The notes under the pieces: model-generated
The model's database searches: none
What the model was told of the DNA's origin: nothing
The model's input: only the letters and a program-made list of their open reading frames with translations
Translations under genes and position numbers: made by a program
Shown: positions 17,806 to 27,402 of the stretch, in pieces
Position numbering within the stretch: position 1 is the stretch's first letter
Layout of the letters: each line of letters opens with the position of its first letter
Assembly (NCBI GenBank): GCA_006503475.1
Contig: RSEH01000184.1
Location: 1 to 64,000, forward strand
DNA from: Stentor roeselii
Taxonomy: Eukaryota > Ciliophora > Heterotrichea > Heterotrichida > Stentoridae
Direction: 5' to 3'
DNA: 64,000 nt

Positions 17806-18800
17806 TTAAGGAATAATTTTGAATAGATGTTTGATATAATTTTAAGATTTCTTGATGGTTAATTTATTCTTTCAAATAGATTCGAATTATAATCAGCACG
17901 CATTTTTAGGCTACTGCCTAAATTCCAGTTTAAGTTATTATTAAATGCTACTAAAATTATCTAAATATGCTAGACAAGCATTTATTAATTAGAAAATTTG
18001 AAGGTTTAGTTTGATTAATTACAAATGAAACAAAAACCTTTCTGATTTCACATCTTTTTGTAAAAGCTTAGTTTAAGTTGTTGCAATAAGCATCATATAA
18101 ATTACTTTATATTTTAATCAAAAAGTTTCTATACTCTTCAAATAACTAAAAGGGTGCTTATGGAATAGTCCTTCAATCTTCGATTATTTTAAATAAAAAA
18201 ATTCTTATTTGAAATACTTAATAAAGTCTTTTTTGTAAATTAGTTGTACTCCGCAGTATGAAGGTGTTAGACAATACGGAAAAATAGAAAAATTTATTCC
18301 TCATTCTGGTCAAAAGTTAGATCTAATGACTGTGGACCTAGATTACGAATAAGAGAATTTTTTAATATTTGAATGTTTAAGTTGGAATCTTGTTTAAGGT
18401 AGTGGTTTTAAAAAGAGTATATTTGGGTGCTTGGTGTGAAAATATTAAATATAAAACTGATGATTTTTTAATTTTTTAGTATAATAACATGTCTACTAAT
18501 TTTGGGTTCGAATCATTATTTTACAATAGAAATAGAATATTGTACAACATTTTCATTATTTTATTAAATTAATTTCTTTCTAAATAAGCAACTCTATCAT
18601 TTCTTACATCAACCGTAAACCCTAAAAAATTCTCAATGATAAAATAACATCCCCTTCCAAAATACCATAAAACCCCCTAAATAACCATCCACAAAAACCT
18701 AAAGCCATCTCCCAAAAAATCCAAAATACAAATCCCAAAAAATCATCAATCTTCCTAGATCAAAACCCAATTAATTATTAAACTTCTAATCCAAGATCTT
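17806..18800. other. Long AT-rich gap
   Basis: Nearly 1 kb without a complete gene. It is C-poor at the left and, from about 18600, strongly G-poor. A coding-looking fragment lies at 18248-18352 (listed separately). No RNA gene or repeat recognised. Confidence 0.6.
18248..18352 (+). pseudogene. Possible relic of a gene 3' end
   Basis: One frame reads TPQYEGVRQYGKIEKF, IPHSGQKLDLM, TVDLDYE and then TAA: 34 codons with balanced amino acids and higher GC than the DNA around it, ending in an acidic tail. There is no start codon, and I found no GTA...AG 15-nt intron joining it to anything upstream. It may be the remnant of a lost gene or a terminal exon. I recognise no family. Confidence 0.3.
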
Positions 18801-19313
18801 TTAAAACTCAGGTAAATTTGAGCATCCATCACACTTACAAGAAGAATTGCACTGATATCCATTTCCATAGCATTCACAGTACTTCTTGCGACATCCAGAC
18901 CTCTTACAATTACAACTTCTAGTAATAACAGGTTGAGTCCTTCTAAACGCTTCAGGGTTGCGATCCATGATCTGCGTGATACTTTCCCGTCTTTCACTTT
19001 CAAATTCTGGCAAATTCTTGCATTCCATGCATCCACATCCAGCGCAGTACTCTCCATTTGCAAAGCAGTCACAATACAGTTTAAGACAGAAGGTCTTTCG
19101 ACACTTACAACTAAACTTCTTACTTGGCAAGGCAGAACTCTGGTCAAACAACGGGTACCTGGTCTGTGTGGTGGTCGCTGTCGGGTCCGAGCTGATAAAA
19201 GGCGAGTCGATGTCCATGGGCATGCCAGGTGATCGCTGCGCAGTGAGTGGAGAAAGCGATTTAAGGCAAAACATTGAAAAAGGTGAAATGTCTGGGTTGT
19301 GGTTCGGTTCCAT
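18801..19313 (-). CDS. CXC/tesmin-TSO1 domain DNA-binding protein (LIN54-like)
   Basis: 170 aa. A 65-residue N-terminal Pro/Ser-rich region is followed by two cysteine-rich CXC motifs: CKCRKTFCLKLYCDCFANG...CGCMECKN (about 70-105) and CNCKRSGCRKKYCECYGNG...CKCDGCSN (about 132-167), linked by DRNPEAF, the conserved RNPxAF spacer. Each CXC binds three zinc ions and inserts a Tyr into the minor groove of CHR-type (TTYRAA) promoter sites; LIN54 does this for the MuvB cell-cycle complex. The protein ends right after the second motif. The start lies only 7 bp beyond the stop of the upstream gene at 19321, with just ATAATAA between them. Confidence 0.93.
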   Translation of the reverse strand: MEPNHNPDISPFSMFCLKSLSPLTAQRSPGMPMDIDSPFISSDPTATTTQTRYPLFDQSSALPSKKFSCKCRKTFCLKLYCDCFANGEYCAGCGCMECKNLPEFESERRESITQIMDRNPEAFRRTQPVITRSCNCKRSGCRKKYCECYGNGYQCNSSCKCDGCSNLPEF

Positions 19314-19320
19314 TTATTAT

Positions 19321-20736
19321 TCATTTAAGGTCAATCATGATTTTAATCAGTTTTCGCAACTCAAGTGATCGGCAGACTGTCAAGGGGGACTTTGCCAAGT
19401 CGAAATCTTGAAGGCCTGTGATGTAGCTGAATGAGTCTAACTCTGACTTTGGACGTTGTTTCAAGCAGATCTCGTAAGGCTTGTATCCTTCTGACGTCAC
19501 TACCAGCTGCTTCGAGGAATGGTAGACCAGGCACTCGACGTTAAATAAAATCCCAGAGATGGTCATGTTCATATTCCAGGCTCTTGTGAATTGCTTTGTT
19601 CCCAGGTTTTCTTTTATGTAGTCTTCTCTCATCAGCTTTGAAGATGACTCTTTTTTGTGAAACTCTTCTGATGCGGAGTCAGTCCATTCGATTAACTCGT
19701 CTGAGGATGTTTTTTTGTATCGCAGATGTGAAGAAAGGACTTTTGAAATAGAAACTGCTCCGAAGGACTGAAGGGTCTGGTCATGTGGAAGGATCAAGGT
19801 TTTGGAAACTTTCTTCTCATGTATTGGATCTGTGACTTTTATGATGATGTTTTCCTCGACGATTGATAAAATCGCGGAGGACCAGCCCCAGTTCTTGAGT
19901 TTGAAGACTACTGCGAGTTTTTCACTTGGAAAAGCTTTGTCGTATGCCACACAAAGCTGCTTGTTTTTATAAGTGTAGAACAAATGAGGAATGATTTTTT
20001 CGTCAACAGGTCTTTCCATCTCATTAGTGTTGTTCAAAGTGTTTACATCAAGAATGTCAAGTTTTATTGGAATGTTTATACAGCTTTGACTGTCACATGT
20101 CACTAATGAAATCATGAAGTTTTCTAGAAAAGTATCGCCTTTTATACTGATTACTGTCCGAACTCCTGAAATAAGTCTCACAGCAGTGTACTTCGGTTTA
20201 AGCTTCCTTAAATCATTATACTCTCTTATTTTAAACCCTTCAGAACTCAGCACTTTTGCTTGTTTTTCAGTCTTTAAGGTAGAAATTCGCCCCAGGCCTT
20301 CAGAGATCTGTTCAGTTATTCCGCTTAGTTGAGAACAGCTTGTGCCTAATGCGTAGCTTTGTGGAAGTGACCCAAGGTAACCCATTAACTTCTCGAATTT
20401 CAAATTTGTTGAGATTTTCTGAGTCAGTTCGTATTCATATGTCGCTAAATCACGTAGAACTTCGAATTTATCAGAAACTGCGACTGAGATGTCATGAAGA
20501 AAATCGCTTTTTGAATGTTTTTCGCTTTTTTCTGGGTTTTTGTCTTTTGGAAAATTGGATATTAACTGGTTTCGCTGCGTGTTTGACTCGCGGGACTGTC
20601 GTGTTGGCCTGAAGGACTCGGTCTTTGTTGAGGTGAAACTTGAGACTGAGTAGACTTTTAGGTAGTCTTTTACTCGAGAAGTTTTTACTTTTTTTAATAA
20701 GGGAAGTTTTATTGGATTGTCTTGTAATTTATCCAT
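19321..20736 (-). CDS. Hypothetical protein upstream of CXC gene
   Basis: 471 aa, start after CAATATAAATC. Residues 1-75 are basic and Ser/Thr-rich; from about 120 on the chain looks globular with many beta-like stretches (YTAVRLISGVRTVISIKGD, NIPIKLDILDV, KLAVVFKLKNWGW). The pattern of VRLISGVRTVISIKGD and NMNMTISGILFNVECLVYHS suggests a repeated C2-like or beta-sandwich fold, but I cannot name a family. It ends in TGA, followed after 7 bp by the CXC gene's ATG on the same strand in a different frame. Confidence 0.7.
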   Translation of the reverse strand: MDKLQDNPIKLPLLKKVKTSRVKDYLKVYSVSSFTSTKTESFRPTRQSRESNTQRNQLISNFPKDKNPEKSEKHSKSDFLHDISVAVSDKFEVLRDLATYEYELTQKISTNLKFEKLMGYLGSLPQSYALGTSCSQLSGITEQISEGLGRISTLKTEKQAKVLSSEGFKIREYNDLRKLKPKYTAVRLISGVRTVISIKGDTFLENFMISLVTCDSQSCINIPIKLDILDVNTLNNTNEMERPVDEKIIPHLFYTYKNKQLCVAYDKAFPSEKLAVVFKLKNWGWSSAILSIVEENIIIKVTDPIHEKKVSKTLILPHDQTLQSFGAVSISKVLSSHLRYKKTSSDELIEWTDSASEEFHKKESSSKLMREDYIKENLGTKQFTRAWNMNMTISGILFNVECLVYHSSKQLVVTSEGYKPYEICLKQRPKSELDSFSYITGLQDFDLAKSPLTVCRSLELRKLIKIMIDLK

Positions 20737-21004
20737 GATTTATATTGTTGATGGATTAATGGCAAGATTTATTTGGAGACTAGCAAACACAGAATCTATA
20801 AATGTGTTCTCTAAAGTTCCATCTGCATGTTCTTAGCACCAGAAGGTATTCAATAGATAAGCCATTTGAAATTCTCTTCTTTCCTATCAGCCCCTTTATA
20901 CATACGACAAATAAGTCCATTAAAAATCGCCTGAATAAAAAATATAAAACATTAAATTATTTTACCAAACTACCCAGTCATCCTGTTAAATATTCCCCAA
21001 TCCT
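20737..21004. other. AT-rich intergenic region
   Basis: 268 bp between two minus-strand genes. The right half, next to the stop of the gene at 21005, is strikingly G-poor on the + strand. No other element seen. Confidence 0.55.
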
Positions 21005-21589
21005 CTACTCCTCATCCAAAAACACATCATCCCCAATATTCAACATCTTCGAATACCTTTTAACCAAAGCCAAATCCTCAAACCGTCTAACAAAGCACTG
21101 CGAGACTTTATTCAACATAGGAAACAAGTCAATAAAAAGATACCAAACAAAAGCTTCACTTTTGTTTAAATAAGGACAATTAGCCAAATAATAATAAATC
21201 TCCAAATCATCCTCCGCAAGTTCACAATACGACTTCCCATCAAAAGCACAAACACAATTCTTCGTCTTTCCACTTGCCAAGCGACAGTGCGAATCAGTGA
21301 AGCACTTGACAGGATGCCTCTCTTCATATCTTTCTCCAGTCTTGAGCACCTGACAATTGATAGACTCAGTCATCATCTCCAATTCAAACTCTTCACAAAA
21401 GTACTTTCCCTGAACTTTCCAATTCCTTTCAAGTTCAAGTCCTAACAAATAGCAATGTTTGTTATCAGAGCAAGGTTTTGAATTTACTTTCACACTTTTT
21501 TCATCCCAAATCGCACAAAGGTCAGTTTCAAGTTCTTCACATTTCCATTCAGGACAAGCTAAGACTACAAAAATAGTGAAAAGAATCAT
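21005..21589 (-). CDS. Secreted cysteine-rich protein
   Basis: 194 aa. MILFTIFVVLAC is a short hydrophobic signal peptide; the mature chain has 14-15 cysteines. Two internal modules share the pattern C-x2-D-x-HC ... GK-x-(F/Y)-C-E: KPCSDNKHCYLL...GKYFCEEF and VKCFTDSHCRLA...GKSYCEL. The last 50 residues lack Cys apart from one or two and are amphipathic. Likely an extracellular or cortical protein; no named family. Its ATG lies 13 bp from the divergent ATG at 21603, one of several ultra-short divergent gaps here. Confidence 0.75.
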   Translation of the reverse strand: MILFTIFVVLACPEWKCEELETDLCAIWDEKSVKVNSKPCSDNKHCYLLGLELERNWKVQGKYFCEEFELEMMTESINCQVLKTGERYEERHPVKCFTDSHCRLASGKTKNCVCAFDGKSYCELAEDDLEIYYYLANCPYLNKSEAFVWYLFIDLFPMLNKVSQCFVRRFEDLALVKRYSKMLNIGDDVFLDEE

Positions 21590-21602
21590 TTATAATAACT
21601 TA

Positions 21603-22196
21603 ATGAACTCACTTTGTCATTCAACGATAACACCTCGAAAACTGATCAACCCTTATTACGCTTCGGTCAAGCCGAAATTCTACAAACCAATAAAAACGTA
21701 TTTGGAAATCACTAAAGTTAAACCGAGAAGAGAGAAAAAAATCGTTGTTGAGAAATTTTTTGATGGAGAAAAAGACTTGGAATTGATTGATATTCCTGAA
21801 TTTCCTTCTTACTCGTTTAGAACACCGAAAACTAGAAATTCGTCGAAAGTGAACAAATCATGTAAAATCAAAAAAGTGATTGAAAGTCCGAATAGTCAAA
21901 CTAGGAATGGATTTGATATTCCTTTGATACAGTATCGAAATTTTGAACCTTTTCATTTGCCGAATGTTAGAGGAAGGACTGGCTTCAGGGCTCAAATGGT
22001 CAAGCCTAGGCTTTTCACTCAGGAAACTCAAGAAGAAAGAAGTGAAGAACTTGATTCAATCACTGTGAAAATGCCTAAACGGGTGGAAATAGCTCATTAT
22101 TCTAAAGAACTTTATGATAAACTTATCAGGGTTAAAGATATCGTGAGTAATATCGAAAATGAGTTTATTGAAGATGAGTTTAAAAAATATGAATGA
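21603..22196 (+). CDS. Hypothetical basic protein
   Basis: 197 aa from the ATG at 21603; the frame is open further upstream but those codons lie antisense to the start of the secreted-protein gene, so this ATG is preferred. Lys/Arg/Pro-rich, with IPEFPSYSFRTPKTRNS and VEIAHYSKELYDKLIRVKDIV, the latter a likely C-terminal helix. No domain recognised. It ends in TGA, one of the clear TGA stops of the window. Confidence 0.65.
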   Translation: MNSLCHSTITPRKLINPYYASVKPKFYKPIKTYLEITKVKPRREKKIVVEKFFDGEKDLELIDIPEFPSYSFRTPKTRNSSKVNKSCKIKKVIESPNSQTRNGFDIPLIQYRNFEPFHLPNVRGRTGFRAQMVKPRLFTQETQEERSEELDSITVKMPKRVEIAHYSKELYDKLIRVKDIVSNIENEFIEDEFKKYE

Positions 22197-22435
22197 TGGA
22201 ACTATGGAAAACTATTTAAGTAACAATGATGAGTAATATTTGTGTAATACTTCCAAACAACCATTTAAAATTAAAATGATGTCACGAGTTTCCTTTTCTC
22301 CAAGTCTCATTGAACTAGCCAATCACTCATTTAAATCTAACCCTTCCAGCACTGGCGACTTTTAGCTCTTGCCAAATATTTACCCCATTCTGATAAAGTT
22401 TCTCTTTAACCATCATCAGCGCTGGTGTAATAAAT

Positions 22436-25369
22436 ATGAGTGTTAAAGTAGCTGTCAGAGTGAGACCATTCAATGCACGTGAAAACGATATGGGAGCGCA
22501 GCTTTGCATCAAAATGGTACCCTTTACATAGAACGGCGGCACCACCTCAATTATAGACATCGCGACAGGTGCTAGTCGTGATTTTACATTCGACTATTCA
22601 TTTTGGTCGCATGATGGCTTCGAAGACATTGACGGATACTTTACCCCGATAGACGACAGGTACTCAGACCAGAAAAAAGTCTACCAAGCTCTTGGCGAGC
22701 AAGTCTTAAACAATGCTTGGGAAGGTTACAATTGTTGCTTATTTGCTTATGGCCAGACAGGTTCAGGAAAATCTTATTCAATGGTCGGCTACGGCAACAA
22801 CAAGGGGATCATTCCCATCAGCTTCAAAGAGATCTTCCGAAGGACTCATGAAACTACTTCAGCCACCTTGCAATATGAAGTTCTGGTCAGTATGCTTGAG
22901 ATTTATAATGAAAAAATTCAAGATTTACTCATTCCTGTCAATCAAAGAGTACAGGGAGGCTTGAAAGTTAGAGAGAGTAAAGTTGCTGGGGTGTTCGTCG
23001 AAGGGTTAAGCAAACAGGCATGCTGCAACTATGAAGAAATTGAAGCTTTGATGGAAGTTGGAAATACTCATAGGTCGATTGGTGCGACACAGATGAATGC
23101 GACTAGCTCGAGGGCTCATACGATATTTACTATTGAGTTTAAGCAGATTGAAATTGAAGGTACCCGGAAGACTGAAAAACTCAGCGTCATCAATTTAGTC
23201 GACTTGGCTGGAAGTGAAAAAGCTGGACAGACAGGGGCAACTGGAGACAGGTTAAAAGAAGGCTGCGCTATCAACAAGTCGCTTGTGGTCCTTGGGTCAG
23301 TTATTGAAGCCCTTGCTGATAAATCAATGGGTAAAAAAGCGAATATCGTGATTCCATATCGAGACTCTGCACTAACTAGAATTCTTAGTAATGCCCTTGG
23401 AGGCAATTCTAAGACTGTCATGGTTTGCGCACTTAGTCCTGCAACAGTAAATTACGAAGAGACTTTAAGCACTTTAAGATATGCTGACAGGGCCAAGAAG
23501 ATTAAAAACAATGCTGTTGTCAACGAAACTGTTCAAGATAAGATCATTCGAGAACTGAAAGAAGAGAACAATGAATTGAAAAAAGTAATTGATGGAATTG
23601 GTGGAGTAGAGAAAATCCTTGAATTAAAGGAACAGATGGCAGCTCTTGAGAAACTTGCCAAGGAGAAAGAAATGTCTTTCACTCAAAAAAGAGAAGTTGT
23701 TTATGAGAAGGAGAGTTTTATTGATGTTTCCGGACCCCATATTACTAATATCAATGAAGATTATCAGCTTTCTGGCAGAGTTGTTTATAATTTTGCGAAG
23801 GTTCCTCTGACTGTCGGAAGAAAAAATGCTAAACCTCCTTGTGATATTGTGCTTGCTAGTTCTAGTGTGTCTATCAGACATTGCCAGTTTGATAAGGATG
23901 ATGATGAAAATATTGTACTTGAACCTTTTGATGAAAGATCATCGAAGTTCCTTTGTGTCAATGGTAAACAAGTTACAAGCAGAATAGTTCTAAACCATTT
24001 AGACCGAGTAATAATAGGAACAAGCACTTTATTCCTATTCAAAATTCCAGGTGGTACCTCATCTCTAAAAGAGCAGGACATCGACTACGAATTCTTCATG
24101 GAAGAGCAATCAAAGCAAGTCGAAGAAGAAGTCCAAAAATTCGAAGAATCCCAGCCAAAGCAAGACCTACGAGCAAGCCGAGCCTTATCCTCCTTCGCAG
24201 ACCCAAACCTATACCCTGAGGGTTCCGCTCAAAACGTAAGAGCAAGTCGAATAATGTCAATATCAAGTTCCGAGACTCCTCACACTCCTTTAAAAGACCC
24301 ACTTCCTTCAGACGCTGAAAAAACCACTGAAACCCTAACCCTCGAAGTCCCTTCAACAAAGCAAGACGAAAAGCCTGAGCCTTCCGAGCACCCTGAAGTT
24401 GACGAGCCAATGTCAAAGAAAAAGCAACTTCACTCAAAACTAGCGAAACTCTTTCCTCTAATAAGCGAGGCCAACATGTTGGCCTCTGACCTGAACCGTC
24501 ATGTGAAGTGTTCAGCGAAGATCATCAATGTTCTTCCAAATGACGTGAAAGATGAAGAAGACCTTGAGCCTGAAAAGTGGGACAAAGAACTGAAAGTCGA
24601 AGTAATCAACAGCGACTACGGCCTTATCTGGTACTGGGAACCTGAAAAGTTCGAAGATCGACTCTGCATGTTAAGAGAACTCATCGATGAAGAAATCGCT
24701 CCTTCGCCTGATGAAGACCCGCTTTGGGACCCTCCTGAAGAGACTTTGATAGGAAAAGGTTACTACTCTTTGAAGCCTTTGGGCTTGTTATTCGATAACC
24801 CTTTCGATATCCTCATCATTTCTGCGACTGGAGGCGATGCCGGCTTTTTAAGAATGAATATCGTCCCCGTTGAAGAAAATGGAGAAATGTGTGAAGAAGG
24901 ACCTGACACCCCTGAAGAACTCGTCGGGGCACTTATCAACTTTCGTGTTGAGATCCATGAAGCTAGAAACCTTCCTCAAAGTCATTCAACTAACGTTTAC
25001 TGCGAGTTTCACTTCCCAGGACTCGGCATTCGTAGGACCTCAATCGTGAACGGTTACAATGAACAACCGACTTTCAACTGGAAGGAAGACTTCAAAGGTG
25101 TCTTAGTAGACGACTCACTAGCCAGGTACATGCAAAACAATAAACTCGCAGTTTCCATCTTCGGCACAGGCATCACTCAAAAAACAGAACCTCCAAAGCG
25201 CCAGACCCTTTCAAAACCTGAACCCAGGCCCGAGGTAACAACAGAGAAACCAAAACAAATGGGCAAACAAAACAAACTAAGTCCCAAACACGCTGATTTG
25301 AAATCACAGCAAATCGATTCGAAAAACGCGAAAAATGATGGAAAGAAAAAAGATTGCCTAGTGTTTTAA
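22436..25369 (+). CDS. Kinesin-3 (KIF1-type) motor with FHA domain (one 15-nt intron)
   Basis: Exons 22436..22516 and 22532..25369 give 972 aa. The motor opens MSVKVAVRVRPFNAREND; DYSFWSHDGFEDI and EGYNCCLFAYGQTGSGKS (P-loop about 101-108) are kinesin-3 hallmarks, followed by SSRAHTIFTI (switch I), VDLAGSEKAGQTGATGDRLKEG (split: VDLAGSE is switch II) and the neck ALSPATVNYEETLSTLRYADRAKKIKN. A coiled coil follows (to about 340 of the second exon's frame), then an FHA domain at about 436-530 (LTVGRK, SSVSIRHCQF, LCVNG), also typical of kinesin-3. The C-terminal part has an acidic/Pro linker and a C2-like beta-rich region (VEIHEARNLPQSHSTNVYCEF), and ends KKKDCLVF, which resembles a CaaX prenylation box (CLVF). 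Kinesin-3 moves vesicles or ciliary cargo toward microtubule plus ends. Codon choice switches sharply at about 23.97 kb within the FHA domain. Confidence 0.96.
22517..22531 (+). other. 15-nt intron in kinesin-3
   Basis: GTACCCTTTACATAG, phase 0, in-frame TAG. Removal joins KM to NGGTTSIID and restores the N-terminal part of the kinesin motor. Confidence 0.93.
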
Positions 25370-25386
25370 GATTTGTTCTAGATTTA

Positions 25387-26166
25387 TTATTTCTTTTTAG
25401 ATGGACGAGGAAAAGTCTTGATAAAAGCTTTTTTCCATTCTTCTTCTGGATTTTCTGAATTTTTTCCTCCTGGAGGAGGGCCGATCGCTTCGAAGCTGTC
25501 GATGTTTTCTGAGATTTGAATCGCTGAAGAATGTTCGCGCTGGTCAAAAGATCGGGAGTTTTCTTCGAATAAGTAATGAGAAAAGGTCTGTCGAACTGCA
25601 CTTGTCAGGCGGTTGTCGTTTAAACTGTAGTAAAAAAGCGAGGCTTTGTGTTTCAAGCAGAAAAAACGAAGGACTCGGCCCATCCATTTTCGGTTTTCAC
25701 TTTCTTGATTCGCGAAAACATCGTATTTACTTCCGATTACCATGATTTTCGCACGGGCTATGTTTTTTTTTGATCGTTTTTCTGAGACCTCGTCGATTCT
25801 AGCGCGAACTGCCTGAAGCCAGTATAAAAGTGAATCTAGGACCTTGTAGGGAATGGAAAGGTCTAGAGTGATGACTACGACTAGAGTTGATACTGAGTCG
25901 GATGTTATGGGAAAGTTGATTAGGTTTGCAAGAAGACGACCACCGCCTAACTCGTATAGATGAGCCACGTTGTCTGATGTTGAACGAATGAACCTGTACT
26001 CTAAGGCCACTGTTGCTTTTGGAGACTCTTCTGAGGACTGGAGCATGAAGTTCTGCATTATGCTTGACTTTCCTGATTTCCTTTCGCCTACTATCAGTAA
26101 AGTCTTTTGAGGGAGAGTTGAAGGTGATTCTATGTTTTCTGCGATGCTCCATATATCTGCTATCAT
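25387..26166 (-). CDS. DYNC2LI1: Dynein-2 light intermediate chain (D2LIC)
   Basis: 259 aa. IWSIAENI at the start, a P-loop GERKSGKSS (about 28-36), ALEYRFIRSTSDNVAHLYELGGG (in family: ALEY...K-D-x-AH-x-WELGGG) and LINFPIT...STLVVVITLDLSIP match the DYNC2LI1/XBX-1/D1bLIC signature. The later IMVIGSKYDVF corresponds to the G-domain specificity strand. The protein is a subunit of the cytoplasmic dynein-2 motor that drives retrograde intraflagellar transport. It is shorter than the human protein (about 350 aa), mainly at the C-terminus. It converges on the kinesin-3 gene, 17 bp between stops, so two microtubule motor genes sit side by side. Confidence 0.9.
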   Translation of the reverse strand: MIADIWSIAENIESPSTLPQKTLLIVGERKSGKSSIMQNFMLQSSEESPKATVALEYRFIRSTSDNVAHLYELGGGRLLANLINFPITSDSVSTLVVVITLDLSIPYKVLDSLLYWLQAVRARIDEVSEKRSKKNIARAKIMVIGSKYDVFANQESENRKWMGRVLRFFCLKHKASLFYYSLNDNRLTSAVRQTFSHYLFEENSRSFDQREHSSAIQISENIDSFEAIGPPPGGKNSENPEEEWKKAFIKTFPRPSKKK

Positions 26167-26201
26167 TTGAATATTAGATTATTTTGCAGGTTTTAATTAT
26201 T

Positions 26202-26594
26202 TTAGAAAGGGTTTGGAACTTGCAAGTGAGTTGCGGAGGATGGAAACTTGAGGGTATCGAAGATTGTAATAGTTTTTAAGGATTTGCTTGATATTAAACG
26301 GCTTGGGAAGGGTTTTGATGGAGTTTTTAAAGTTTGGAGCTTTTTAACCTGTGGTGAACGATGTTCTGGTGTTTTTGATGATGAGGAGTTAAGGTAGTCC
26401 AGCAGAAGTTGAGAAGGCTTCGGAGCTGGACTGTAAACTGGCATTGGAACTGCTGGCTCTGGTGACAGGGACTCGGCAGGTAGTCGAGTTGAGTACCTTG
26501 AAAGCAATTTCGGAATTCTTAAAGCATTGGGTAAAGTTTTAGTCATTTCTTTTGAAGTCGCTGATCTTTTTGGAAGAGTTTTAAGCCCGTCCAT
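26202..26594 (-). CDS. Hypothetical Pro/Ser-rich protein
   Basis: 130 aa from the ATG at 26594, which follows AGTTATA and is preferred to one further upstream. Rich in Pro, Ser, Lys and Leu, probably disordered; no domain. Its spacing to the dynein-2 LIC gene is 35 bp. Confidence 0.5.
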   Translation of the reverse strand: MDGLKTLPKRSATSKEMTKTLPNALRIPKLLSRYSTRLPAESLSPEPAVPMPVYSPAPKPSQLLLDYLNSSSSKTPEHRSPQVKKLQTLKTPSKPFPSRLISSKSLKTITIFDTLKFPSSATHLQVPNPF

Positions 26595-26676
26595 ATTATA
26601 ACTTGGAGAAATCAAACTAAAAAAACAAAGTCATTAAAAATAACTAAACGATCCATAAAAAAATTATTTATTCTCA

Positions 26677-27030
26677 CTACTCGCAACAATGACCATTATC
26701 TTCGACCGGTACAGCCACTAATTTCAAATCAGCGTTAAAGTCAATATCAGTATCTGTCAATAGTTTAACTGTGCAGTCGCCATCAATACACTGAATAGCG
26801 ACTTCTACTTCTTCCAGACAGTTCTCTCCATCAATACAGTCGCATTCTTCTTCTTCTTGCACTGTTTGTCCTTCCGCAGTTACTACTTGATAACTTTCAT
26901 CTCCTTCGTCAAGGACTTGAACGAAGCCACCTTGTTTTGTTGTTTCTAATTCAGAATTGGAGAGCTCTGTCGCTTGGATACCTTGAAAAGCGATGAGTGC
27001 CAATATAAAGATTGAGAGTTTAAATACCAT
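26677..27030 (-). CDS. Small secreted acidic protein
   Basis: 117 aa, start after CCTAATA. MVFKLSIFILALIAFQGIQA is a classical signal peptide with cleavage after AxA-like GIQA. The mature 97 residues are very acidic (many Glu/Asp) with six or seven cysteines arranged around CDCIDGENCLEEV and QCIDGDCTVKL, a repeated CIDG(E/D)-x-C module, and end in HCCE. Likely extracellular or lumenal; possible metal or calcium binding is only a guess. Confidence 0.7.
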   Translation of the reverse strand: MVFKLSIFILALIAFQGIQATELSNSELETTKQGGFVQVLDEGDESYQVVTAEGQTVQEEEECDCIDGENCLEEVEVAIQCIDGDCTVKLLTDTDIDFNADLKLVAVPVEDNGHCCE

Positions 27031-27402
27031 TATTAGGGTTGGAAACGTATAACTCTTTTATTGTAAAAAATATGGCAGTTTGAATTACCGCCTATGGGAA
27101 AAGTTCATTTTTTAGAAGGTTTAGATTTGGGATTTTTTATGGAGATAGTTTTTGAAGGGGCTTAGGAAAAATGAAGGGGATGACGTTTCGGTTGTTTTAA
27201 GAGACTTGAGATACTTATGAGCTAAATTATTTTTGTTATTTTTAGGAGAAGAGTATCTGGAAGAATTTAAAATCGCTTTTGAACTTAACAGAAATGAAAA
27301 TCAAGAAAAATTTAGAATTAAAGAAAATTTAATACATCTAGCAAATAAATTCGAAACCAATTTTCTTAGGATTTTATTCAAAAGTCCTAAACCTTATCCT
27401 TT
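27031..27402. other. Divergent intergenic region
   Basis: 372 bp between divergent genes. The left 190 bases are G/T-rich and C-poor, the right 130 bases C/A-rich, so the composition flips in the middle. No element recognised. Confidence 0.55.

Noticed and set aside
22276-22365. Short + strand frame MMSRVSFSPSLIELANHSF upstream of kinesin-3.
   Set aside because: Only 29-30 codons, no intron links it to the kinesin, and the kinesin has its own start with a typical TAATAAAT leader.
22327-22560. Minus-strand 77-codon frame with a hydrophobic stretch (LTLIFITPALMMV) recalling the end of RND transporters.
   Set aside because: Half of it is antisense to the well-supported first exon and intron of kinesin-3; the likeness is short and arises from the antisense of a conserved motor motif.
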